A stretch of 64,000 nt of DNA from positions 1 to 64,000 of the forward strand of contig NC_035924.1 in NCBI RefSeq assembly GCF_000348985.1, given 5' to 3'. A model generated the notes under the pieces. The model made no database searches. It was not told the DNA's origin and saw only the letters and a program-made list of their open reading frames with translations. This document shows, in pieces, positions 11,430-24,901 of the stretch. The DNA is from Huiozyma naganishii CBS 8797. Lineage: Eukaryota > Ascomycota > Saccharomycetes > Saccharomycetales > Saccharomycetaceae. Made by a program: the position numbers and the translations under genes. Position 1 is the stretch's first letter; every line of letters starts with the position of its first letter.

Positions 11430-13044
11430 TCAGAAAAATGCCAATAACAGAAGTGTGCATACACCTGCCAAAGAGAAACAAGGTCCAAATATAGCCGCGC
11501 TGCCTCCGTAGGTATGAACAGCAGCGGTAGAAACACCCGGACGTGACAAAGTTACGCCACTGGAAGCTGTCTGCACCTGGGGTGTCGGAACACTGTTAGC
11601 TGCTCCGGTAACATCACTCTTTGGTTTCGAAGGGGAAGTGACAAGAATTGTAGTTGTGTAAGACTTGCCCACTACGTTCGTAGGAGGAGAGCCAACGGGG
11701 AAAGTAATGTGTGTAGGAACATACACGCCATTGGAGGACTTCACAGAACAGTCACACACAACAACCGTGGAGGTTAGTGTGGTGTATTCTTGGGTAGTTT
11801 TCAACGTATTCGCGGTGGTAGGAGGTGCAGTGCCTGTGTTTGGAGTTTTCGTCGACGATCCGTCGCCAGTTGTTATATTATGGTAACCATGTGAGGGTAT
11901 GGTGCTTATTATCTGGGTATTACCAGTTGGGGAAACACTTCCAGTCAAAGGCGTGTTGTCGGAAATAGGCGTCTCAACCACCACAATGTTAACAGGAGTG
12001 GTGTTTCCGTCAGTGCCCACAGTAATGGTAGACCTTGTCGTGATGGTGGAAGCCTTCGTGATTGATCATCTGGTGTAGGATGTCTCAGTCAAAGTTGGAA
12101 TGCCTGAAATTTGCGTTTCAACCACCACGATGTTAACAGGGGTGGTGTTTCCGTCAGTGCCCACAGTAATGGTAGACCTTGTCGTGATGGTGGAAGCCTT
12201 CGTGATCGACCCTCTGGTGTAGGATGTTGTAGTTATTCCCGGTGGAGTTGGGAGATTCCCTAGACACACACCCGTGTCAGAATTCTCGAAAGAGTACACA
12301 TACTTTCCCCAATCCTTTGAAAGTGCACCACTCGGTAAAGTCAACGATGTACGGAGGTGACCTAAATAGTTGACGTTTATATACAGCAGTCTGATGGGAT
12401 AATGCTGGCCTTCGACCAAATAAAACTGTGCTGTCCCTGAGTTTGGGTAAACAACTTCTATAACAGGTGTAGCATCACCTGTTGGTTTGGAGTTTTGTTT
12501 ACAGCAGTCAAATGCATCACCTGGTCAGACATAAAGATAGCCAGCATTGTCGCTGGAGTCAATGTGGAAATCATACAATCCAGTTTCTGGAGCCTTTAGG
12601 TAACCAGTTAATTCCACAGTGATATTGGACACCCAGGTGTTGTATCCATAGATGTCTGTACTCTTATAAGATTCAACTGAGCTGGAGGGTTCACGCTTAA
12701 TAGAGTTGACAATAAAAGGGATGGTGGCTATTTTCTTTCAGAATCGTCGTAACATTCGATTGGAGCACTTCCGTCAACGTGGGATACATTCAATACCAAT
12801 TTCAAAATTTAGGATCAATGATGTTTTCTAGCTCATGAATAGGACTTGGAACAGCATAACCCTGTCCATAAAAGTTGGGATCCACCAACAGCGGAAACTG
12901 TCGAAATGGAAATGGATAATACTTTGCAGTGAAACCGTCACTGGCAACTCCCTTGACGGCACAAGCCTCGGGCTTAGAAACTTGGGCAGAGACGAAACAC
13001 AGCAGCCAAGTTGAAAATGCTACCGCGGTTAATTGAAGATTCAT
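11430..13044 (-). pseudogene. Broken FLO-like flocculin with PA14 domain
   Basis: The frame starts at the ATG at 13044 with a secretory leader and a flocculin-like opening (KYYPFPF stretch). After frameshifts at about 12740-12800, the PA14 core follows: TGLYDFHIDSSDNAGYLY, then GDAFDCC, the cysteine pair typical of FLO1/FLO5 adhesins. An in-frame TGA sits at 12525-12527 and another at about 12067-12069. Next come two copies of a 48-residue threonine-rich unit 144 bp apart, then a Ser/Thr-rich stretch and a C-terminal hydrophobic GPI-anchor signal (CTLLLLAFF). The intact parent would be a mannose-binding cell-wall flocculin. The stops and frame changes make it a pseudogene unless they are assembly errors. 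Confidence 0.85.
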
Positions 13045-14478
13045 TGTTATTTGGTCCTCTTATGGTGAGTGAGTTAAACCGAGTGGTTGGAAGGAACTGA
13101 AAAGATGTGAATGGTATCGTCTCTTTTTATATGAAAAAAAACGGTTCATTTAAGAAACGACATTGCATGCTTTATTGTAGGGTACCTCCTTAATATCCAA
13201 CGATGTAACACTGGATAATACAATGCCTGCTTGTTGTTTTCACCTGGTGTTGATTAAACGATCAGTAATAAAACAGAAAAGAGCTCTATTCGAACGATAC
13301 ACCGATGGAAATGGGCTTTGTTTGTTTGTTTGCAATACCGTTTTGGAAATAGGAGCTTCCCCATTACAGCTCATCGGGGGAAGATTAGTAGGTAAACTGC
13401 AACCTTGCTTTGGAAATAGGAGTACGTAAGCATCCGAGATAGGAATTCGATCAAGGAATAATTTCACAAAGGAATAATTTCATAAAGGAAAAACGCATGG
13501 AGGAAAATCACTATAAAACAAAACGCTTTCCAAATGGGGGAACTGAGGTTTGTTTGCTTTCCAACAATGCAGAGGTGGGGGAATGGCGAGTCAAAAATAT
13601 CCCGATTAGGGAATACTGAAACCTTTTTGGGACTCCACGAGATGGAAGGTGCGGGCACTTAAACGAGGCTGTAGGGCGTTTTGTTGTCTATGTTTTATCT
13701 TGACAAAATATCGTACGTTTTTTCTCAAATAGGCGATGCAAACTCTTCAGAAGCCCCTTGCCTTGGCTTTTATTTTAACCCCGTGTCGAGATTCCTCGGA
13801 CAAGTGGGATCAAGTGCAGTTTCAGTACGGAAAGAAAACTACATCACCGAAAGCAGCTGATATCTACCATTATGGTTGAGCCGGTGTACTACATGTCTGA
13901 GACGAGATAACCTTGAGAGTAGCGTGAGTCGTTTAGTGCATGATGTATGCATTCGAGAAACTTATCCTGGTCGAGGCCCCATGCAAGGCTACATACATAC
14001 TTTATCCTCTTCCAGTTCAAGTCATAATTCAATGTGAGAAGAATGTCCTCTCATCTTATTGTAGATTTACCAGGATAGCCAGTATGGAGAGGTAGAGTAT
14101 ACTTGATGGTAACAGATATTCCAATATGAGTCATAAACAGAATACCTCCTCATACTTTACTTGGTTTAGCATTACACAGACCAATTCTTAATTGTAATGG
14201 GCTGACTAGTTCAGTAACAGAATATCCTATCATCCAATACCCAACACAGTATTTCGCACAAACCACTGCCATACGCCCCCCATCCACATCATTCAAAAAA
14301 ACCTTTGGCAAAAATGTTCCACACCCATCGTCGGAACGACAACGAGATACCATGGAATAGTGAAACTTTTTCCAATCAGCCTGCCACCCGTGCCTCTGCA
14401 TTGAAGAGAACATAGTTTAGAAAAAGCACTTTTTGTGTAATCAGTCATTGCATCAGTCTCTGACATCTGCACCATCGC
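13045..14478. other. Gene-free subtelomeric stretch
   Basis: Only short open frames without recognisable motifs occur here. The 13045-13140 part is the upstream region of the FLO-like pseudogene. A short phrase, CTTTGGAAATAGGAG, resembles GTTTTGGAAATAGGAG about 65 bp earlier, suggesting small local duplications. Confidence 0.5.
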
Positions 14479-15445
14479 CTAACTTATGTGCCACAAATGA
14501 GATAGCTCATGGAGACCACTTGTGGAACTACGAGAAGAACTCGATACTGAAGGTGTAGTTGACTCACCCCAACTGGATGAGTGACTCCTCGACGAAACAA
14601 CACTGCTGCTACTCACCAACGGCGTGCGGGATGAATGGGACACATACAAACTCACACTGGAGGAGCGGTAGCTTGAAGGCTTTGCATTGATAAAAGTCAA
14701 AAATGTCGTTGTGTACACCGTGCTTCCAAACCCGCAAGTCCCGTCTCCTCAATTCTTGAGTAGGAGGTGACGTATTCCACAGCGAGCGTACCACCCAGTA
14801 CTTCTGTGGTCGTTTTCTGTTCCGGGACGAGAGAGAAGGGATCCTTGAACACTAAAGCAGGAAATATTGTTTGTTGCCCTCAAAAAATGACGGTCATATC
14901 TTTTTGTATCAAGTCACACGACGTCAACAAATTATCCAGGTCCCTTATCGTAATAGTTTTATCCTTTATTTTGACAAGCGGACTTCCATTTTGTACAGTT
15001 GCATTCCAATTGAAAAATTGGCTGTGATCAAACATTATAATGGAATTGTTTAGTCTATGCACGAAAATACTAAAATTTCCACGAGGAGCTGGTTATAAAT
15101 CCTCGTCTTTCAAGATGAGGTTCCAGTCAACTGCGCTGGAAAACTGAGCTCTGCTGTACTACTAATGTTGACTGACGGGGACAATATACTGAATATGTAA
15201 TCTGGGCAGTTACATGAATCAATAACCAAATTACCATAGACGTTCAAATCATTATTGAGTTTATAGCAACCGCCCGTCAGCGTTAAACTAGCGCCTTTCT
15301 CAATCGTGACGGTACCGCTGAATACACGATCTCCGCTTAACGTAGTGTTATCAGTCACAATCATCCCATTGCTTACTGCCTGGGCGAGGACTGTGTATAA
15401 CAGAGAGGCAATTGCCAGCAGCACTATACTGCAGTTTCCGAGCAT
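14479..15445 (-). pseudogene. Broken Hyr/Iff-type adhesin, N-terminus plus Ser-rich part
   Basis: The ATG at 15445 opens a leader peptide followed by the same domain pattern as the fragment at 9291-9888 (TDNTTLSGDRVFSGT, then LTLTGGCYKLNN). The frame stops at 15110. Further fragments follow in other frames at 15062-14880 and at 14718-14479, the last rich in serine (SSSSVVSSRSHSSS), as expected of an adhesin stalk. The fragments read on one strand in domain order, so I treat them as one decayed GPI adhesin. No C-terminal GPI signal is seen. Confidence 0.65.
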
Positions 15446-17455
15446 CTTGGGGGTATGGTCCGTTGGTATTTCAAGGAGGGTGGGATGTACCATATTTCTT
15501 TGTTTATATAAGAGCTGGGAGGAAATATATCACCCCATGTGGACTTCTCGTCCCGTGGGATCATACGATTTGTTAAGCACTCGGCAAACCCACCTCTTTC
15601 TCCCTGAAGGAAAATACAGCGATCTGAACAGGGAATTGGCATTCCTCCTTTGTACGTTATTTTGTTCCTATCTGTCACAAAAGGGAAATACAGTCCCGTT
15701 CTGGAAATATGCAACACATTTTTGGTTTCCAGTCAGAGAAACGGCGGAGGACTCGAAGGCCCTGCATGTGGCAGGAATTGCTCCCGGAACTGTCTTGAAT
15801 GTTCAACTGTGTAGTTGGGTCTCTCCTCTATCGAATTCTTTATTTCCCCAGTGTGCATTGTTCTATCACTTCCAAGGTCTGGTTTGTTACAGTATTTGAC
15901 AAACCATGGGTCCAAATTTCGAAGGTCTCCGGAAGTGGAAAACGGAGATTCTGTTGCCCATTAAACTCTTTTGGAAATGGAACATATCGTGGGAACAAAC
16001 TCTTCAACGGTAAGGCCCCTTCTCTGTTCTGTGGACCCAGACAGTATGAATGAGGTTCTACAAGGTCATTGAGACCACTGTACAATGGCACTTGAACAGT
16101 ACAATGCTGCGATAGCAAGTATTTGTTCTGTACAGTTTTGGTGAGTGGTTTAACTCCAAGCATTTAACCCTTGATTTTGTATTCCGCAGGCACTAAAATG
16201 AGGATATGTGGCAACGAGGCATATGCGAGACAAACCAATCACCACTCTTTTTTATATGACACAGCTCCTTTTTTCCTAGCGTAATTTCAACAATTTCTGA
16301 TCATCGGAATGTAGTTTTTGGTTTTGGAAATTGTGATTATGTTCCCTTCTAGAACAGTACTATGCTACAAGCCAAACACCCGATCTTTAGGTGCGAACGT
16401 GAAAGCTACCTTCTCATCGGTATCCTAGCGATTACAGAGTTAGAGCCATGATCATATGCTCGAAGTACTACGGATTTGATCAATGGCGAAGAGTTTTAGT
16501 CAATGGTTAAGAAACGGGAGCTTCCTTTTGCAATACACAGAAATCAAACGGTAACTATATACCTTGTTTATTGCTTTGATGCATCGCTTAATCTGAAAGA
16601 TCATCGACAGCACAGAGAAGACTCTGAGTGATAGAATCAAAAAGTACTGGAGTAGTATAGACGTTGGGACTGTAGTTGGAAGGCAGTATCTTGACAAGTA
16701 TTTTCATGCCGATCTTACCCTCCTCATTACACATCCATCGGGTGTGGTACCAAGCAATCTACAGTACGTCGACCCGTAACACGAGGAACCAAGCAATACG
16801 CTGTCCGGGGAAATAAGAACACCGTACCGTCACTCCAAAGTTCTCATCGAAGGGCAATACTGTACAAGAATTTTACACAAGGAACCACCTAACAGCATAA
16901 TAACCGACAATTAATTTAGCTCCCGTAGTCCAAGCACAAACTTGGTCATCCTCCCTGCAACAGCACATGCCGAGACACGGTAACTAAACTACACCAGGCA
17001 CGAAACCATGCTCGTATTTTTACTGACGCTTCAGAAATGATAAAAGTTAATTCGTCTTGCAGATACTGCCGTTCCTTGGTTCACAATTCCATAAAATTGC
17101 AGCAACATCACGTTCAACTAACAGGCGAGTTTTGAGCACCCAACACGGTCTCATCCTGAGAAGTATTGAGGGTGGGAGAAGTGGTCGGTATACGCTTGGT
17201 CCTCACAAGTGGCGGTACACGTGGGTTCTTCCTCGGAGCAGGTCTTGCGGGAGTAGTACCACCTGGAGACCTTGCACCCCTTGTCAAGAGAGGGATCACA
17301 CTACGATTAACTGGGTGTTGAGTAGCAGAAGGAACGCTATCTTTCTTAACATAGCGGTTACAAACTTAAAGATACGGGAGCACGCCCAGCGTGGTTCCAG
17401 GAGAATCATCGCTGCTGTTAACCAACAATGCACTGTCCCTCTCGTTGATACTGGC
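15446..17455. other. Gene-free subtelomeric stretch
   Basis: Open frames up to 197 codons occur on both strands, but none shows a domain, leader or composition I recognise. One 107-codon minus frame at 15840-16163 begins with ATG and is proline-rich; it could be a relic, but I cannot support a gene. Confidence 0.45.
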
Positions 17456-20400
17456 TCACGTAGCTACTGAACCGCCAGAGACATGCCCTACCTTCCCTCG
17501 CTTCACTGGCGGTTCGTTTGGTGAAGGCGTTCCAGGTGGACTGCTGGGTATGTGCTTGCCATCCGTATGTTGAGCGGGGGTAGTGACCGGCAGGGCCTTG
17601 AAGAGTGTGGTCGGGTGGGTCCGGGACCTTTCGGAGGAGTAGCCAGAATGTGAACTTGTGTCGCTATTTGACCCTGAAGGTAGTGACGACTTTCTCGTAG
17701 ATAATGTTCTCGGCAGTTGCTTGGCCTCAAACACCTACCACTGGCTCTTCTTCAGTATGGGAAACTCCACCATTTTTGGAAACACCCGCTCGGCAAATTC
17801 AACTGAGCGGAGGTTCGTCGAGTTGTAGTTCCCACAGCAGCCCACATGTTTTTTTGGTTTAGCCCGTAGAAATGGTTCAGCTGTGGAGTTAAGCATCCGG
17901 AGATTACAGTCGCCGAAGTACCACCACCACTAGAGGACGACCAAAGGACCGCATACAATCCTTCTCCTCGTATCCTCCCGGCAGCTTGGACAAATTCGTC
18001 GATTTGGGAGAGATAATTTACAAGAACAACAAACTCTAATTTATGCACATCGATACCTCTGCCACGCTTTGTACCGATGAAACCTTTTAACGGATCCTCG
18101 GTAAACATTTGCATGGTATATTCCTGATCTGCATCGCTGAGTTGTTCATTAATGGAAAGTGGACCGTGTGCGCGTAGATTCCTCGTTAGTACATCTACCT
18201 GTTCCCTTGTGCAGCAAACCAATATAATCTTTGAGGCTTCTTCGGAGGCCATAAATTGATTCACCAGTACTTGAGCCCTCTCCAGGCACGCCTCAGGCAA
18301 AACACACCCCCAAACCACTTGATAGAATTGGCCAGCGGCAGTTCGTGTACCAGGTCGTGGACATAGCATTGTTCACCCAGTGAAGGTTCCGTAGTTAACG
18401 GCATCTCGAATCCTAATCTCTCTAGAGCGGTCGCAAACCCCTGGCACCCTAAAGTGCTGGAGAGCACCAGAACCTTCCATGCCAGTTGAAGTTTGATCCT
18501 GCCAATCGATTCGTAAGATCCTGGGCGGATGCTAAACTCTGTTTCGAAGTTTTGAAACTCATCAATTACAACCAGGCCGAGAATTGTTTTCTTGGAAGTG
18601 CCGTACCAGTTGTTGATTAGTCTCTTGCAAAAAGCAGTTCCCATATCGTGAAACGCCCCGACATATACATCAGCGGACAGTGCGTCCTCTTCAACATTCA
18701 ATCGATTCCTCCACAGCTCAGCTACATCCGCTACTTCTAACAAACCCTTGGTCTTTAAACGGGTAATCATATTGGTCTTCAAAGGAATGCGAGGCACGAA
18801 CACAAAAGACATCACCCTCAATTCCGAATTCCTCTTCTTCAAAGCAATCAACGAAATATGGAACAACGTTGTCTTTCCGAAGCCTGGGAGGCCTGCACTG
18901 GGACTAGTTTGTCCATACCGAGGTATACCTCGCTGGTCACCTCCTGTTACCCCTTTCGAAACTGAAACATTCCTGTGTAGAGCAGTCTACCTACGGGGAT
19001 CATGCCTCGTATGGATCCATGAAAGCGATATTCGGGCTTAGTGCTGTCCTCCTCTGCCACTGCCACAACATCTGTTGTCATTTCAAGCCCTAGGAACGTA
19101 TGCCACGCCAGTGTTATCTTGACGTTAACATCGGATTCAGAGCTCTCGTTTTGGCTGATGAGAGATTCGGGTACCGTATTGACTGGATCACTAGTGGTGT
19201 CCGTGTGCCCATCGTGCTCCTCAATAGCATTGGAGACGTGCATCATTTTTCGACATTTGAGTTCTTGCGCATGAAGTAACTGATCCCAAGACGGAGCTCC
19301 TTGTAGCTTAGACGTTCCTCTTTATGGACTGAACTAGGGAAACTGTATAGCCTTTTTTTTCAAACTCCTTGCACCTCAGTAACTCTCCAGAAAGCACGTC
19401 AGCAAATAAAAAGATGTGAAGCACTTGCTGAGAATAATCTTTGCCCGAAAGCTGTCCACCAGCACTATTCTCCGTGTCATCAGAGTGAGCCTCGACCACC
19501 AATCCCATTTCACTGTTGAGATTGCAGGACATGCCAGCAAAATCAGGACCGACCACCTTATTGCGCATTGGGATGAGCATCACCGTGTAGTAGAACAAGT
19601 AATTGGAGGTTATCGCGTCAGGCAGCTCGGTTGATCTCTAAGGTACGTCGGGCGGATCTCCAGACAGCGGATGGCTGCGTCACGTAGAGGTTCAGGTTCT
19701 TACCAGAAAACTGTAAACGAACAATCTGTGTAAACCGGTACGGTCCAGCTGCCGCGATAGATATCATCCACACAATAGCACGAGCGCAGATGTTGATGAG
19801 ACCGAAAACCTTTTTCCTTTCATGAGCAGATACTGCTTGCCTCTTGCACGGGAGCGCATCTGCCGCGGTGTTTTCTACAAAGAGTTGACGAATCGACAGT
19901 TCCTTGGTCCTCGGAAACATCGATGGTCCGGTCCCTGAGCAATCGGCGCGCAAGAAAGTCCACGGTCAGAACATTATTGAAAAGCTCTCTAGGATCCCGC
20001 ATTGCATTGTTGAACTCGCGCTGGTGGTCGCTGTACAGTTCCACAAGGTACTCGTTCGATAGCTTCTTGTCTCCCACGGTGCACTGGAAGGGTCCGAGGT
20101 CTTTGACCACTTTGCTTTCCCTCTTCAGCTGGTCGCACAGTAGAGAGTGCGTCTTAGTAAGCGACACCCACGCCTGTGATCTTTTACCGGTGAATACGTT
20201 GCTAATATCCTCGTTATCGTGCAAGGTTTTTGGGTACTGAGCAGCAAACATTATCCATGCCTGCACGGCATGCAGTACGCGGCGGAGGTCCTCTACGCTA
20301 ATAAATACTGAGCGTTCGTCTGTTGTCTTTTGGTAATTAAAAGCGGCGAGTTGCACCAAAAAAGCGAAGTACTTTGCGTAGCGAGCGTCAGTGACAATCT

Positions 20401-21256
20401 CCGACCAGTACTGTGCGTACGTTTGTTTAAACTCTCCTGTAATCTGCAATCCGATCCACAAGTCAAAAACTGGCACTGGCTTTGAAAGTCCCGTTGCGTG
20501 GCTGAGCATGTGCGCTACTGAGTCGTAGTACAAAAACGGCGACACTAGTTGAGCGTATTCCTTTTGAGTGTGTAGTGGATATTTGGGTGGAAACTCACTA
20601 GTCTGTTCGTGGAACAAGCACCAAGTGTGCCGTACATTCATGCCTGAGTGAACGTTAGAATAGCATCCAGTGAACAAATCATAGACGGCAGTGCTGACGT
20701 CCTCTCGCAGGTTCCCGTACGCGGTGAGCAACTTCAGGTCTTGGGACAACGACACGGGCTGAAGTTTCAAAATTCTATTAAAGAATCCACTTAAATTCTG
20801 ATCATCAATACCCTTTCTGAATTTGGGCAGAGCGTAGGCTTTAATGTTGCTGTCATCGATACGGTACTAGTACTTTGCCTTTTTGGACATAGGCTTGACG
20901 CGGACCACCGGAATCTCAAACGACGCATCTTTCTTTCTTTTAACTGTTAAATTTAAAAGCGTGCTGTGCAAACCGGTCTCGTCCTTGTACACTCTCCTCA
21001 TGTTGACAAGCATAAACTCGAAGAGCAGCTTCGAATCGCATGGGATGAACTCAGACTCTGTTCGGTCGTACATTTCTTCTAAATCGACAAGGTCATGTTC
21101 ATCCAATGGTAGCCTTTTCCTTCTCTGAAATATGAGTTTTTCTGTCCGGATTAAATAAGAGACTTTAGTGGGTTCCTTCTTTTTGTTCATTGTGCTACAG
21201 ACAAGATACCCATCAACGATAGTGAACCTTTTGAATATGTTCACAACTCCACGCAT
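17456..21256 (-). pseudogene. Decayed Y'-type helicase
   Basis: Pieces in changing frames read in order from an ATG at 21256 to about 17752, possibly with a tail to 17456. The first 479 codons (21256-19820) are in one phase, broken only by a TAG at 20867-20869. Later frame changes fall near 19900, 19600, 19300, 18900 and 18350. Helicase motifs are still readable: GFGKTT (about 18880), DEFQ (about 18560), SSTLG, then RGID and QAAGRIRGEG (about 17970), which are motifs V and VI. The gene is clearly less GC-rich than the helicase at 2687-7183 and is only distantly similar to it, so it represents a second helicase lineage. It is read towards the telomere. Non-functional on present sequence. Confidence 0.8.
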
Positions 21257-22269
21257 GTTCCTTGACTTCGCACTGTCTCAGTGCCTAGAAGTAAAGTGAT
21301 GTATCGGCAAATGTTGACATGCACTACAATTATCACGAACACTAACAACACTTTTAATAGCTGCTCCCTCCACGGCGACACTGCCCATCAACAACTATTT
21401 ATTTGAATCTTTTTTTTAGCCTCTGCGGTCGTTGACCCAAAAGGGCTGTTTGGCGGTCGTGTTCCAAACAGAACGAGGAACTAAAGAGCCCAGCTCTTTG
21501 TCAAGCACCATGGATTTTGCTCTAGAATGTAATACCCCAACTTGAATCAACGTATTACCTTACCACATCGTCAAATGAATCTTAACTCTTCAACTGCTCA
21601 TTATTGAAGCAGATATATATGCCTATGGTATTGACAGAAAACGGTGTGAACTCTCCCTGATCGTATTTTAAAGACAATACGGAAATATTCGCCCCCTTCA
21701 TTCCAGAAATAACCCCCAAAATGAAACTACAGGTTACTGCCAACCAGACGCCTCAGGATCACTCACAATGTAAGGATATTTGGAGCCATCAATCTTGAAA
21801 CAAAACACCCGCTTGTCTCGACATAAACCCGGGGTTTCTTGGCTCGTGTGTATTGACTGACATGTAATTACTCGCAAAGATCAGGTAAGGAAGCCGTCAT
21901 AACCAACCTACAATGTCAACTTAGAGTATTCAATGACTCCTAACTTTTTATTTGTAACATATTTGACTTACTTATGACATGACTATGGCCAATTTTGGGA
22001 TAAGTTCAACTCTGCCACAGTGAAGTGTCGCCAATGAGGGTGTTGAATCAATGAGTTATCGAAGCAAGCACAATTTCAGAAAATTGTTTGCGTTTTTTAA
22101 AGTGGCTGTAGGTAAATCGTAGATCTGTTCATTACAATGGATTCATGACCTGTTCCCCAATAAGCTACAGTACAGCGAAATGTGATAAGCCCGAATTGTG
22201 AGGAGAACGTTCGAGACAAGACGAAGGCCACATTATGCACTGGCATATTTCAAGACAACCTCTTAATGT
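21257..22269. other. Gene-free stretch before LTRs
   Basis: No coding or RNA gene can be supported. The segment ends at the 5-bp target duplication AATGT that precedes the solo LTR. Confidence 0.5.
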
Positions 22270-22667
22270 TGCTGAGTATAGAAAATGACTATTATAGGGG
22301 TGATAAGATATCATCATAGGTTTAAACATTATATGAAATGAGAATGAAACGTGGCAACTATAGTGATACGTGGCAACTATAGTGATACGCGGCAAATATA
22401 ATGATACGTGGCAACTATGAAACGTATAACAATATTGCCACGTATGTCGCACTATGAAACATAATTCTATTCTGAGAATATCTGGGAAATTCTCACATAT
22501 ATAAAGACTAGTTATATCTATAGTATTGGTCTCTATCTTTCTGGACATACAGAAGAGACCATCGAACCTTATACTTATATAGTATAACTAAGAAGTCAAT
22601 TTAGCTAAGTCATCTCTCATACTCTACTTAAAATGGATAGTCACGGCGAGAAAGACAAGATCCAACA
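22270..22667 (+). mobile_element. Solo LTR of a Ty-like retrotransposon
   Basis: This 398-bp element begins TGCTG and ends CAACA. It is flanked by a perfect 5-bp target duplication, AATGT (22265-22269 and 22668-22672). It matches 57526-57876 very closely over its second half. Near its end an ATG opens MDSHGEKDKIQ, so the first Gag codons lie inside the LTR, as in Ty1. Inside it the phrase GATACGTGGCAACTATAGT-like is repeated three to four times in tandem (about 22350-22420), which explains the extra length compared with the copy at 57.5 kb. No internal gag-pol remains. Confidence 0.92.
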
Positions 22668-22701
22668 AATGTCGCACCCAAGAACCAACCAGAAGCTGAG
22701 A

Positions 22702-23011
22702 TGCTGAACATAGAAAATGCTTATGATGAAGCTGGTAAGATATTAACATAGATATAAACAGTACGATAATGATAAGATAATATTTATAAGCATAAACATG
22801 AGAATTAAAAATTACTATAGCACATTGTGAATTGATAAAATTCCTTATATATAAAGCATAGCTTTTTCAAATAAACTGACTTTTTTGGTACAAAACAGGA
22901 GAGATCATCGAATTATATACTTAAATACTAGTATACACCAGAAGTCATATCTAAACATCTAACATAGTTTAATATAATGGATAGCCACGGCAACATAAAT
23001 GTTCTTCAACA
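22702..23011 (+). mobile_element. Diverged solo LTR, same family
   Basis: The segment starts TGCTGAACATAGAAAATG and ends CAACA. Near its end it keeps ATGGATAGCCACGGC, the Gag-start landmark of the family, opening MDSHGNINVLQQ. It is much more diverged than its neighbour at 22270-22667 and no target duplication is visible, so it is an older insertion. Confidence 0.75.
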
Positions 23012-24901
23012 AACAAGTCATCCATATGCGTAGTCAAACCAATATTATCAGTTGTGTTTTCTTGCTCTCTGACTTCTTAATAAAGAAATTCGGCACCAAA
23101 AGTTGGGTTTGAAAAATGTCAAAACGGATGTCTTACGGTTTATATATGTTCTAACTACTGGACATGTATGGATGCTCACTTTTGGGTCTGTTTCATAATA
23201 TTTTACGCTACTGTATTTCGTTCAATATTGGGTTCTGATTCCATCACAAGGGGATATCTACAGTTTATCCTCGCGGCCTCCCAGATGATAAAACTTACAA
23301 AACCTTTATCTGTTATACATGGCATTACTATATAGATAGTGTAAATAATAACATCAGGTGGTCCTACACACCTTATTTGATCCCTTCGGCTTTAGCTTTT
23401 ACAGTTTCAGGACCATCTCTCGATTCAAGACTTTCCTAGTAAAAGCTTTCAAATAACGAAGAGCAAACGCTATAACTACAAGCATGATATCAATGTCAAA
23501 TTTCTGATGGCCTTACTCGCATACAGCTCTTACAACAGATCGTAGCTCCTACAGCAGTACTATATTGTAAAATACAAGCGACAACGAAACAAATAAAATT
23601 CATCCAAAGCTTGGAACAATTTAAGCTTGCCATGTGAGTTGCTAAGATCAGATTATCACAAGTGCTATGTTTTTAATGGTCTCTTGTCTATTGAATATGT
23701 ATTATTGCATAAGAATGCATGGAAACAATTGTCCGTAAACTAGCCTTTTTCTTGCAGAATCTCTATAACAATAACACGATCCATCTGTATTATGGAAGAG
23801 ACATTGTAAATGTACATACAAGCCCAATCCCTACCAGTAGCAAAGAATAAGGGTAGACGCCTACTGACGAGAATGTTCCACCTCTCAAATGCAAGCTGAT
23901 CTTATTCAAGATGGTTTGTAATTAGTAACCCGGCATTTTGCAAATGTTGATAGTACGGAAGGAAAAAAATAATACAGAAGAGCAATTTGATCTGGTTGTG
24001 TATTGGCACTTCGTTGTGTAGGGCAAACACCCTTCCGTTATTAGCAAACGCGAAGGGGTACCAGACGTAATAAGTGGGAACTGAACTCAAGGCTCACGTT
24101 TATTGGACTTCTTTTTTAGTTATAATGTTGACCATTATGTTTACTTCCATTGTGATCTTACAATTGGCACCCTTTTTCTTCGATTGTCACAGTTGTGAGG
24201 GACTATTTAGTGTTCCAAGTATCAGAGAGAATCAATTTGGTTAACAGTACACGTATAACATCTATCTTTTTCGCTTTGTGTTTTTCATTAAACACGCATG
24301 AAATCTGGGCAATGAGCAGTTCGAATAACTTAAGGGTCATGAACGGTGCATTCTTCAAGACAATATCCTAAACTAAAACACTTTGATTGAAATGGTGTTC
24401 TTCAAGGACACACTTTTAAAGACTGAGATGTTTAATGGCATAACCAGCTGAATTATTGCACTGCATAAACAGACGGAAAAACAATTAAAGCACAAAAGCA
24501 TGCAGGTTTTATGATTGATAAACCCTCTACACAATATGTAGGACGATATTTGGTCCAATATTGCTGGACATGTCAATGGACGCTACATTGATAAAAAGCC
24601 ATGGTCAAGTTTCTTTCCAGGTCATTTTTTTTGAAATTAGTTAACAAATGAAACGGGTCTCCATATTCTAAAAAGCCATACGGAACACAGTGGTACTCTT
24701 TTTGACGGTATAATTCCTATCAGTAAACAAGCTGAACTTCTAAATTTCCCGTTTTGTGAGGGAAGTATTTTTGCGTTTTTTTTTTGTTTTCCTATTTTCA
24801 TATCCTCTACTAACTACACGTTCATGCTTCAATAAAGTGGGAGTCAAATGGGGAAGAGATTGGATGGAAGCGTTCTAAAATGTGATAACGAATGAAATAT
24901 A
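23012..24901. other. Gene-free stretch flanking the mating-type cassette
   Basis: No gene is recognisable. This DNA lies on the alpha1 (Z) side of the cassette, where one silencer of HML would be expected. I could not identify a convincing combined origin/Rap1/Abf1 silencer by eye. Confidence 0.45.
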
